Positions 52,444-60,182 of a DNA stretch of 61,918 bases are shown piece after piece. The stretch lies in the NCBI GenBank assembly GCA_947574135.1, contig CANPIM010000010.1, forward strand, positions 1 through 61,918, written 5' to 3'. A program made the translations under genes and the position numbers. Source of the DNA: an uncultured Lachnospiraceae bacterium (GTDB taxonomy: Bacteria; Bacillota; Clostridia; Lachnospirales; Lachnospiraceae). Numbering within the stretch: the stretch's first letter is position 1; every line of letters begins with the position of its first letter. The notes beneath the pieces are model-generated. The model was not told where the DNA came from and did not search any database. It saw only the letters and a program-made list of their open reading frames with translations.

Positions 52444-52526
52444 GCAGGAGTGGCGGAATGGCAGACGCGCAGGCTTCAGGTGCCTGTAGTCGCAAGGCTG
52501 TGTGGGTTCAAGTCCCATCTCCTGCA
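52444..52526 (+). tRNA. tRNA-Leu (CAG), copy 2
   Basis: Base-for-base the same as the tRNA at 50396-50478 but on the plus strand, with the same class II fold and anticodon CAG. About 20 bases before it are also shared between copies. The two copies form an inverted pair around 2 kb. A terminator follows at 52541-52573. Confidence 0.97.
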
Positions 52527-52540
52527 TGCATATTTTATTT

Positions 52541-52573
52541 GGGGAGCACGAATTTTCGAGGCTTCCCTTTTTT
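52541..52573 (+). terminator. Terminator after tRNA-Leu copy 2
   Basis: GGGGAGC pairs with GCTTCCC (one G-T pair) and a T-run follows. Confidence 0.7.
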
Positions 52574-52672
52574 ATTTTACAGAAAATAGTGTCCTGTAAA
52601 GCAAAAGCCCTCCGGGGAATGCACACTCCGCGCTAAGGAAAATGGTTGCTGGCGCAACCGCGCTTTGGCGCA

Positions 52673-52698
52673 AGAATCCGGCTTGCCGGATTCTTTTT
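52673..52698 (+). terminator. Terminator-like hairpin downstream of the GntR gene
   Basis: AGAATCCGGC (52673-52682) pairs perfectly with GCCGGATTCT (52685-52694) over a two-base loop, followed by T residues on the plus strand. It lies between the plus-strand tRNA and the minus-strand GntR gene, and faces transcription from the tRNA side. Confidence 0.7.
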
Positions 52699-52714
52699 AT
52701 TCTTTAAAATCCGC

Positions 52715-53440
52715 CTACGGTTTGGGACTTGAAAAAACCTTAAAATGCTCCTTAGGACGGATGGCATCCAGGCCATGGTACACATCCTGGACAAAGTAAT
52801 CCGAGGCCTTGGCGGCGTCATTTTTTAGCAAAGCGTCTATAATAGCCAAATGGCAGTCGCAGCAGAGAATCTTAATCTGCTGATCAGAAAGTCCCCCGAA
52901 ACGATTTCGATATGCAATGTATCGGCTATTCATAGTCAAATCCGCAATAACCTTAAATTGATCGTGAATAATTCCCGGGATGCACTCATCCAGCAGCCGG
53001 TGAAACTCCACATCCAGATAAAAGAGCTCAATGAGATAGGGATTGGTAATATACTTCATGCTTCGGAACCGGCGGAATTCCTCCTGGAATTTATGCAGCA
53101 GCTCCTTGCTGATAAGGTATCCGGCGCTCTCGATAATCAATTTTCCCATGGAGGCCCGGGCCTTAAAAATAATTTCCAGCTCATAGGGGGTTAATTCCCG
53201 GACAAAGGTGCCCCGCTTAGGCTGGACCACCACATAGCCGTCCCGCTCCAGGGCGGAGAGGGCCACGGACACAGGGGTCCGGCTGACCTGCAGCTCCTTG
53301 GAGAGGCTGGCCACGCTCAGCTGCTGCCCGGGATGGAGCTCGTCAAAAATAATGCGGTTTCGGATGATGTTGTAGACTCGTTTGTTCAAAACCGGTTCAT
53401 TGATAATGGATTCTTCGTAGCTTTTCTGATATATTTCCAT
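52715..53440 (-). CDS. GntR-family regulator (FCD/FadR type)
   Basis: The 241-residue protein has an N-terminal winged helix (YNIIRNRIIFDELHPGQQLS, VSRTPVSVALSALERDGYVV) and a C-terminal all-helical FCD ligand-binding domain (FYLDVEFHRLLDE, CDCHLAIIDALLKNDAAKAS). FCD histidines, usually metal ligands, are present at the LDVEFHRLLD and LAIIDALL regions. It lies divergent from the ABC importer operon across a 457-base gap with two palindromes, so it most likely represses that locus in response to a sugar acid or similar ligand. Confidence 0.92.
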   Translation of the reverse strand: MEIYQKSYEESIINEPVLNKRVYNIIRNRIIFDELHPGQQLSVASLSKELQVSRTPVSVALSALERDGYVVVQPKRGTFVRELTPYELEIIFKARASMGKLIIESAGYLISKELLHKFQEEFRRFRSMKYITNPYLIELFYLDVEFHRLLDECIPGIIHDQFKVIADLTMNSRYIAYRNRFGGLSDQQIKILCCDCHLAIIDALLKNDAAKASDYFVQDVYHGLDAIRPKEHFKVFSSPKP

Positions 53441-53606
53441 AATTTCCTCTTTTTTCTAATATGTAACATTGAATAAAAACTAATAGTAGTTTATCATAAC
53501 CACAAGGAGAAAACAATAGAATTTTTCGGCGTAGTTCTGGAAAAAGTTTAGAAAAACAAGAAATACGCACAAAATATATGGGAATTTAAAAAAATAATTA
53601 TTTATA

Positions 53607-53702
53607 TTGACAAAAATATTTGATAGTGGTACTATCTTTTTAAAATAAACTAACATGTTAAATTGATAATAATATAAAATAAAAGTATAAACTAACATGT
53701 TA
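53607..53702 (+). promoter_or_regulatory. Promoter and paired operators of the ABC/amidase/kinase locus
   Basis: TTGACA (53607-53612) and TACTAT (53630-53635) are 17 bases apart. Downstream, the palindrome TAACATGTTA occurs at 53651-53660 and again at 53693-53702, start to start 42 bases, four helical turns. The second has CTAACATGTTAG. The pair is a likely operator for the GntR protein encoded divergently; binding there would block elongation. The rest of the gap 53441-53897 is AT-rich, without a further gene that I can support. Confidence 0.7.
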
Positions 53703-53897
53703 GAATAAGGGGGATCTGCGGAAAATAAATATCAGATCAGAAAGAAGCTGACCTGTGTTTTGGGAAAAAGAGATCCCGTGGCAGCCATGGAAAAAGAAAG
53801 AGGAATCGGGAATTGATGGAATGCCAGTGGAGAAAGAATGGCCTGAAAAAGGGTGAATGAGGGGAAAACAGAAAAATAAGAGGAGAGGAGGAGGCTT

Positions 53898-55448
53898 ATG
53901 GGAAGAAAGGAGCAGGAAAGGGATCCTGTGCTGCAGGTGCGGAATCTGTCAAAGACCTTTTACTCCACCAGGGCGCTGGAGGGCGTGGATTTTGAACTGC
54001 TTCCCGGGGAGGTGCATACACTGATGGGAGAAAACGGGGCAGGGAAATCCACCCTGGGAAAATGCATTACAGGAATTTATCAGGCAGAGGAGGGAGAGAT
54101 TTTTTACCAGGGAAAGAGGGTGAGCTTCGGGAATCCCAAGGAGGCGCTGGATGCGGGGATTGCGATTGTCCTTCAGGAATTTAATGTGATTCCCCATCTG
54201 AGTGTGGCGGAGAATCTTTTTTTGACAGACCGGGGGTATTACCGCAAGGGCTGGTACATGGATGCCGCCGCCATGGTACAAAAAACAGAGGAGCTGCTGC
54301 AATATTTTCATATGCGGGAATTTATCGATCCCATGGAGCCCATGGCCGGGCTTTCCGTGGCGGAGATGCAGATTGTGGAGATTATGAAGGCCATGTCCAG
54401 AGAAGCCCGGGTGATTATCCTGGATGAGCCCACGGCCACCTTGTCGGGAAAGGAGGTAAAGCGGCTCTTTGAGATGATTCGGGAGTTGAAGGAAAAGGGA
54501 GTGGCTTTTCTCATCGTATCCCACCGCATTCAAGAAATTTATGAGATATCCGACCGGATCACCGTGTTTCGGGACGGGAGGCTGGTGCTGCCCCATGCGG
54601 CCACAAAGGACTTGGGAGAGATGGAGCTGATAAAGGCCATGGTGGGACGGCAGATTGCTGATCTGTACGGGAAGGGGAACGGCCGGAAACGGGAGATTTC
54701 CAGGGAGGTGGTTCTGGATGTGCGGGGAATCTGTGACAGGGTAAATTTTGTTCAGGACTGTTCCTTTCAGGTACATGAGGGGGAGATTTTAGGGGTGGCA
54801 GGCCTGGTGGGAGCCGGGCGCACGGAGCTTCTGCGATGTGTCTTTGGAATCGATCCCCGCTCCTCGGGAAGGGTCTGCTTTCAGGGGAGGGAGATCAAAA
54901 AGGATTCCATTGGGGCCAGCATCCGGGCCGGTATGGGGTATCTCTCGGAAAAGCGCAAGGAGGAGGGGCTGCATCAGGAAATGTCCATTCTCCACAACCT
55001 GAATATGGTGGTACATGCTGTGGCAAAAAGACCTTTGATAGAAGCGGCAGGGGAAGAAAGGCGTTGCGCAGAGCTGGTGGAGAGACTGCGGATCAAGGTG
55101 GGAGAGCCCTACAATAAGGTGAGCAGCCTGTCCGGAGGGAACCAGCAAAAGATTCTTCTGGGAAAATGGCTGCTGGCCCATCCCAAGCTGTTGATTATCG
55201 ATGAGCCCACCCGCGGAATCGACGTGGCCTCTAAAAGCGAGATCTACGGAATTTTGCGGGAGCTGGCCGGGAATGGAATTTCCATTGTTATGATTTCCTC
55301 TGAGATCAACGAGATTCTCGGGGTTACGGATCGGACCCTGGTGGTTCGGGACGGGAGAATCGTGGCATCTCTTCTTACGGCGGACACCACGGAGGAGGAG
55401 ATTGGCTACTACGCCACCATGGGAACCAAGGAAGGAGCAGAGAGATAA
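53898..55448 (+). CDS. Ribose-type ABC importer, dual ATP-binding protein
   Basis: The 516-residue protein has two ABC modules as in RbsA/MglA. The first has GENGAGKSTLGKC, LSVAEMQIVEIMKAM and ILDEPTATLSG; the second (about 275-500) has GLVGAGRTELLRC, LSGGNQQKILLGKWL and IIDEPTRGIDV. It energises uptake of a sugar or sugar-like solute. GAGGAGG is before the ATG. The permease gene follows directly with no gap. Confidence 0.94.
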   Translation: MGRKEQERDPVLQVRNLSKTFYSTRALEGVDFELLPGEVHTLMGENGAGKSTLGKCITGIYQAEEGEIFYQGKRVSFGNPKEALDAGIAIVLQEFNVIPHLSVAENLFLTDRGYYRKGWYMDAAAMVQKTEELLQYFHMREFIDPMEPMAGLSVAEMQIVEIMKAMSREARVIILDEPTATLSGKEVKRLFEMIRELKEKGVAFLIVSHRIQEIYEISDRITVFRDGRLVLPHAATKDLGEMELIKAMVGRQIADLYGKGNGRKREISREVVLDVRGICDRVNFVQDCSFQVHEGEILGVAGLVGAGRTELLRCVFGIDPRSSGRVCFQGREIKKDSIGASIRAGMGYLSEKRKEEGLHQEMSILHNLNMVVHAVAKRPLIEAAGEERRCAELVERLRIKVGEPYNKVSSLSGGNQQKILLGKWLLAHPKLLIIDEPTRGIDVASKSEIYGILRELAGNGISIVMISSEINEILGVTDRTLVVRDGRIVASLLTADTTEEEIGYYATMGTKEGAER

Positions 55449-56459
55449 ATGGAAAAGGAAGTACAACAAGAGAAGCGTCAGGAAGTCTGGAAAACAGAAT
55501 ACAGAAGAATGCGGAGAATTTGGGCTCTGCGCAATAACCGCACAGAGTTGATGATGCTGCTGGTTTTGCTGGTCGGAGGGCTTATCATGTCCCTGGTCTC
55601 CCCTACCTTTTTGACCAAGGGAAACATTCTGAACATATGTTCGCAGCAATCCACCACAGCCCTTATGGCTATCGGCATGACGCTGGTGATTATTACCAGT
55701 GGCATTGATCTCTCCGTGGGAACCCTGCTGGGATTTGCAGGAATGCTGGCAGCCATAGAGCTGCAGGCCACAGGGAATGTGGCAAAGGCCCTGGTTCTTG
55801 CCTACGGAGTGGCTCTTTTGGTGGGAATTGTAAACGGATTTTTGATTGGGTATATGAAGCTTCCCGCCTTTATTGTTACCCTGGGAACCCAGCTAATTTG
55901 CCAGAGTATGAATTACGTGGTTACGGATGGGTCCTCTGCCTCCAAATTTCCCGAGGCCTTTGGGTTTCTGGGAAAGGGAAAGCTGGTGGGAGATCTTCCT
56001 TTTTATCTGGTGCTGATTATCCTTTTGTATCTATTGTTTATTTTGGTGATGACCAGGAGCCGCTATGGACGGTTTCTCTATGCGTCGGGCTCCAATGAAG
56101 AGGCCTCCCGCATTTCGGGAATCGGGACTAAGAAGGTAATTATGGTTTCCTATATCATTTCGGCTCTTATGGCGGCCACTGCAGGGCTGGTTATGATTTC
56201 CAGGCTTATGGCCTGCGATCCCACCTATGGCAAGGGGGCAGAGATGGATGTGATTGCCGCTGTGGTCATTGGGGGAGCCTCCATGCTGGGAGGAAAGGGT
56301 ACGCTCTGGGGGACGGCTATCGGAGTGTTTATTGTGGGGGTGCTTCGGAATTCCCTGAACCTCTTGGGGGTCAATACCTTCTGGCAGGGAACGGCCATTG
56401 GGGTCGTCATCATAGTAGCTGTGCTCACGGAACAGCTCTCCCACAAAAGGAAAAATTAG
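55449..56459 (+). CDS. Ribose-type ABC importer permease
   Basis: The 336-residue membrane protein belongs to the RbsC branch (BPD_transp_2), with IGMTLVIITSGIDLSVGTLL, LPAFIVTLGTQLICQSM and the loop TRSRYGRFLYASGSNEEASR. About ten helices. It starts on the base after the ATPase stop, so translation is coupled. It would form the channel for the solute bound by the lipoprotein encoded next. Confidence 0.93.
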   Translation: MEKEVQQEKRQEVWKTEYRRMRRIWALRNNRTELMMLLVLLVGGLIMSLVSPTFLTKGNILNICSQQSTTALMAIGMTLVIITSGIDLSVGTLLGFAGMLAAIELQATGNVAKALVLAYGVALLVGIVNGFLIGYMKLPAFIVTLGTQLICQSMNYVVTDGSSASKFPEAFGFLGKGKLVGDLPFYLVLIILLYLLFILVMTRSRYGRFLYASGSNEEASRISGIGTKKVIMVSYIISALMAATAGLVMISRLMACDPTYGKGAEMDVIAAVVIGGASMLGGKGTLWGTAIGVFIVGVLRNSLNLLGVNTFWQGTAIGVVIIVAVLTEQLSHKRKN

Positions 56460-56523
56460 GCGCAAGCGGCGGTAAGCCGTTTGAACATAAAGGTAATACA
56501 CAAGAGAAAAGGAGGAAAATCAA

Positions 56524-57579
56524 ATGAGGAAACGCGTAGGAATGTTGTTGGCCGTTGTTTTGGCATGCAGTCTGGCAGGATGCGGGCAGAAAGAAGCCCA
56601 AAATCCGGCAGACGCCCCGGGAAAGGAGGCTACAGAGGAGAGGGGAGCCGCAAAGGAGGAAGGGCAGGAGGAAAAGGAGGTCCCGGCAGACTCCGGGGAG
56701 GAGAAGGTCTATGAGATCGCTTATATCACGCCCTCCATGGATACGCCCTTCTGGCGGTTTATGGCCACGGGAATCGAGAGGGAGGCCGAGAAGCTTGGCA
56801 ATGTAACGGTTACTACCTATGACAGCAAGAACAGCGCCGATATCCAGTACACCAATATGCAGGATGTGATTGTAAAGGGGGTGGACGGAATCGTCATCAG
56901 TCCCACGGATTCCGCCTCCTGTGTGACGGCCCTGGAGCTGGCAAAGGAGGCCGGGATTCCTGTGGCTATCAGCGACATTGGCACGGATTCCGGAGAATAT
57001 GTGACCTTTATCAAGACCAACAACCTGGACGGAGCAAAGGAGGGCGGCGCCTATCTGGCTACGCTCTTAAAGGAAGGAGATCAGGTGGCGGAGATTGTGG
57101 GACCTCAGGCCCGGCAGAACCAGCAGGATCGAAAGGCCGGCTTTGAGGAGGGCGTCAGCGCTGCCGGCGTGGAGATTGTGGATTTCCGTCAGATGGAACG
57201 GGAAAACCGAAGCGAGGGGGAGGCCTATGCCCAGGATTATCTTACCGCCTATCCCAGCCTGAAGGCCATTTTCTGTACCTCCGATGATGCAAGCCTGGGT
57301 GTTTTGGCAGCCTGTCAGGCGGCAGGACGCACAGAGGTCCTTATTTTTGGCTTTGACAGCAATGAGGAGCTTTTGAGCGCTGTGCGGGAGGGAACCATTG
57401 CGGGCACCAGTACCCAGCAGCCCCTTTTGATGGGAGCCAAGGCTTTAGACGGGGTGGTGGACTTCCTCAATGGAAAGGAGGTTGAAAAGATTCAGGAGAT
57501 CAACACGCTTTTGGTAACGAAGGATAATATGGAAGAGGTATACGACACCTTGGCAGAGACAGCCATGGTCATAGAGTAG
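56524..57579 (+). CDS. Ribose-type ABC importer substrate-binding lipoprotein
   Basis: The 351-residue protein begins MRKRVGMLLAVVLACSLAGC, a lipoprotein signal with the modified Cys at 20, and then a glutamate-rich spacer (about 22-60). The binding fold (Peripla_BP_4) has IAYITPSMDTPFWRFMATGI, GVDGIVISPTDS, AIFCTSDDASLGVLAACQAA and FGFDSNEELL. It captures the solute outside the cell. The fold is like ribose-, xylose- and inositol-binding proteins; the ligand is not known. AGGAGG precedes the ATG. Confidence 0.92.
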   Translation: MRKRVGMLLAVVLACSLAGCGQKEAQNPADAPGKEATEERGAAKEEGQEEKEVPADSGEEKVYEIAYITPSMDTPFWRFMATGIEREAEKLGNVTVTTYDSKNSADIQYTNMQDVIVKGVDGIVISPTDSASCVTALELAKEAGIPVAISDIGTDSGEYVTFIKTNNLDGAKEGGAYLATLLKEGDQVAEIVGPQARQNQQDRKAGFEEGVSAAGVEIVDFRQMERENRSEGEAYAQDYLTAYPSLKAIFCTSDDASLGVLAACQAAGRTEVLIFGFDSNEELLSAVREGTIAGTSTQQPLLMGAKALDGVVDFLNGKEVEKIQEINTLLVTKDNMEEVYDTLAETAMVIE

Positions 57580-57598
57580 AGAGACAAAAGGAGCAGAC

Positions 57599-58495
57599 AT
57601 GATGATAAAAGTAGATCCCAAGAAGCAAACCCACTGGTATAGTCCCTGGAATGTGCCGGCGGCCTATGCAGAGCCTGGAGATACGGTAAGCTTTACCTGC
57701 CAGGACACCTGGAACGATGTGATGAAGGATACAGATACCATACAGGCCCGGGCCATGCTGGGGCATCCCATTAACCCGGTAAATGGTCCCGTATACGTAA
57801 ACGGAGCCATGCCCGGGGATACCATAAAAATTACAGTGGAGGATGTGCGGGTGACCTCGGATGCCACTCTGATCTGTAATGATATCCAGGTGAGCCGGGC
57901 CTTCCGGAAATATATTACGGATGATGAGGTGGTGAAATTTCCCATTCAGGACGGAATTGCAGATATGTTCGGGGTGATGGTGGAGACAAAGCCCTTTCCC
58001 GGCTGCCTGGGAGTGGCGGCTGAGGAGCGCATGAGCACCCTGGATCAGGGACGTCACGGGGGAAATATGGATTGTAAATATTTGACAAAAGGGAGCGTAT
58101 TGTATTTGCCGGTTTTTGCCCCCGGGGCTTTGGTGGCTGCAGGAGATATCCATGCCTATCAGGGGGACGGGGAGATCGTGGCCGGCCTGGAGGTGGCCGG
58201 AGAGGTGGATGTAAAGCTTGAGCTCATCAAGGGCAGGACAGAGCCCTGGCCCATTCTGGAAACAGCGGATCGCTGGTATGCCATTTGTTCTGCGGATACT
58301 CTGGAAGATGCAGGCTTTACAGCAGTACAATGTATCCAGGAGTTTATTTTAAAGAGAACAGACCGGTACACCCCCAATCATTTGATGCTTATGCTGGCGG
58401 AGCTTGGAGATGTGGAGGTGTGTCAGATGGTGGACACCTATATGACCATGCGCTTTGGATTTGAGAAGCGGATCGCGCCGGATTTGGCCTTTTAG
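57599..58495 (+). CDS. Acetamidase/formamidase family protein
   Basis: The 298-residue protein matches the FmdA/AmdA fold: WYSPWNVPAAYAEPGDTVSF, GHPINPVNGPVYVNGAMPGD, HGGNMDCKYLTKGSVLYLPV, GALVAAGDIHAYQGDGEI. Enzymes of this family hydrolyse formamide, acetamide or related amides, releasing ammonia. Being between a sugar importer and a sugar kinase gene, it may act on an amide or carbamoyl group of the imported compound. GGAG lies before the ATG. A strong terminator follows. Confidence 0.9.
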   Translation: MMIKVDPKKQTHWYSPWNVPAAYAEPGDTVSFTCQDTWNDVMKDTDTIQARAMLGHPINPVNGPVYVNGAMPGDTIKITVEDVRVTSDATLICNDIQVSRAFRKYITDDEVVKFPIQDGIADMFGVMVETKPFPGCLGVAAEERMSTLDQGRHGGNMDCKYLTKGSVLYLPVFAPGALVAAGDIHAYQGDGEIVAGLEVAGEVDVKLELIKGRTEPWPILETADRWYAICSADTLEDAGFTAVQCIQEFILKRTDRYTPNHLMLMLAELGDVEVCQMVDTYMTMRFGFEKRIAPDLAF

Positions 58496-58499
58496 AGAG

Positions 58500-58550
58500 A
58501 AATCCCATGGAAGCTCAGGGGAGGGAAAACCCCTGTTCCATGGGATTTTA
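58500..58550 (+). terminator. Terminator after the amidase gene
   Basis: AATCCCATGGAA (58501-58512) and TTCCATGGGATT (58536-58547) are exact complements, with an inner AGGGG/CCCCT pair and trailing T residues. Confidence 0.88.
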
Positions 58551-58552
58551 TC

Positions 58553-58581
58553 TTGACAAGCCTTTTTGCGCGCAATATATT
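58553..58581 (+). promoter_or_regulatory. Promoter of the kinase gene
   Basis: TTGACA (58553-58558) and TATATT (58576-58581) are 17 bases apart. Before the gene, near 58635, AACAT-C-ATGTT resembles the GntR palindromes at 53651 and 53693, so the kinase may belong to the same regulon. Confidence 0.7.
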
Positions 58582-58661
58582 TATGACATAATAAGTGACA
58601 TAGGCCATATAAAAATGGAGAAAGTAAAAAACAAACATCATGTTAGAAGGGTTGGGAGCAT

Positions 58662-60149
58662 ATGAAACAATTTTTGATTGCACACGATCTGGGGACCTCC
58701 GGCAACAAGGCCACCCTGTTTACCACGGAAGGAAAGGTGGTGCGAAGCTTTACCGTGCCCTATCCTGTGCGTTTTTTTAACGGAAACTATGCGGAGCAGG
58801 ACCCGGAAAACTGGTGGGACGCCATGTGTGACGCCACCCGGGCCGTGCTGGAGGGGGAGGATGCCTCCCGGGTGGCGGCGGTTTCCTTTAGCGCCCAGAT
58901 GCAGGCCTGTCTGGTGGTGGACCGGCAGGGAAGGCCTCTGCGGGACGCCATGATCTGGGCGGACCAGCGGGCTTCTGAGGAGGCCGGGATCCTGGGGGAG
59001 CGCATAGGATCCAAACGTATGTACGAGATAACCGGACATCGGCTCAGCGCCAGCTACAGCGTGGAAAAGCTTATGTGGTTAAAGAGGCATGAGCCGGAAA
59101 TCTATGCCAAAACCTACAAAATGCTCCAGGCTAAGGACTATGTGATTCATCGGCTCACGGGAAATTTTGTCACGGATTACTCCGATGCCTCGGGCACCCA
59201 TGCCCTGGATCTGCGGAATCTGTGCTGGTCCAGGGAGATTCTGGAGGCTGCCCAGATTTCGGAGGAAAAGCTGCCGGAGCTTAAAAAATCCACGGACATT
59301 GCAGGCTATGTGCAGGAGCGCATTGCGGGAGAGTGCGGCCTGCCTGCGGGGACGCCCATTGTGTGCGGAGGCGGGGACGGTCCCTGCTCGGCCGTGGGGG
59401 CGGCCTGCATTGACGACGGCGAGCTGTATCTCACCTACGGCACCTCCGCCTGGATTGGGGGAACCACCCGGGAGCCCTTTATGGATGAGGATCAGGTGGT
59501 AAACTGCTTTGCCCACGTGATCCCGGGCCGGTATATGCCCTGCGGAGCCATGCAGGCGGCAGGCAGCTCTTTTTCCTATATGCGGGACAATCTCTGTGAT
59601 GACGTTCCCTACAGGGAGATGGACAGGATGGTGGAGAAGTCTCCCGTGGGAGCCAAGAACCTTTTGTTTCTTCCCTATATGCTGGGAGAGCGCAGTCCCC
59701 GATGGAATCCAAACACAAGTTCAGCTTTTTTGGGCATTAAGCCGGAGCACGAGAAAAAGGACTATGTGCGGGCCGTGCTGGAGGGCGTGGCCATGAATAT
59801 GGAGCTGATTCTAAAGGCCTACCGAAAATATATGCCTGTCAGGGAGCTGTGCCTTACCGGAGGCGGGGCCAAGGCGGATGTGACGGCCCGGATTCTGGCG
59901 GATGTGCTGGAGGTGGAGCTTCGCCGGCCGGATCAGGTGGAGATCGCCACCTCCATTGGAGCGGCAGTGATTGCCGGCGTGGGCGTGGGGATTTTCCCGG
60001 ATTTTGAGGAGGTACGCCGCTTTCTGAAATTTGAGGATCGGGTAAAGCCTGTGGAACGCCATTGTCAGGTATACCGGAGGCTAAAGCCTGTTTTTGATGA
60101 GGCCTATACCTGTCTGTTGCCCCTGTATGAGAAGCTTTCCAGGCTGTAG
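58662..60149 (+). CDS. FGGY-family sugar kinase (xylulokinase-like)
   Basis: The 495-residue protein has the ATPase fold motifs IAHDLGTSGNKATLFTTEGK, MIWADQRAS, LTYGTSAWIGGT, CGAMQAAGSSFSYMRDN and LTGGGAKADVTARILADVLE. It is closest to D-xylulokinase but could phosphorylate another pentulose or polyol. It has its own promoter behind the amidase terminator. Its gene follows the import and amidase genes, so it probably activates the imported sugar-like product. Length and all signature motifs are complete. Confidence 0.92.
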   Translation: MKQFLIAHDLGTSGNKATLFTTEGKVVRSFTVPYPVRFFNGNYAEQDPENWWDAMCDATRAVLEGEDASRVAAVSFSAQMQACLVVDRQGRPLRDAMIWADQRASEEAGILGERIGSKRMYEITGHRLSASYSVEKLMWLKRHEPEIYAKTYKMLQAKDYVIHRLTGNFVTDYSDASGTHALDLRNLCWSREILEAAQISEEKLPELKKSTDIAGYVQERIAGECGLPAGTPIVCGGGDGPCSAVGAACIDDGELYLTYGTSAWIGGTTREPFMDEDQVVNCFAHVIPGRYMPCGAMQAAGSSFSYMRDNLCDDVPYREMDRMVEKSPVGAKNLLFLPYMLGERSPRWNPNTSSAFLGIKPEHEKKDYVRAVLEGVAMNMELILKAYRKYMPVRELCLTGGGAKADVTARILADVLEVELRRPDQVEIATSIGAAVIAGVGVGIFPDFEEVRRFLKFEDRVKPVERHCQVYRRLKPVFDEAYTCLLPLYEKLSRL

Positions 60150-60182
60150 TTTTTGTAGGATACAAAGGAGGCCCCGGGAACC

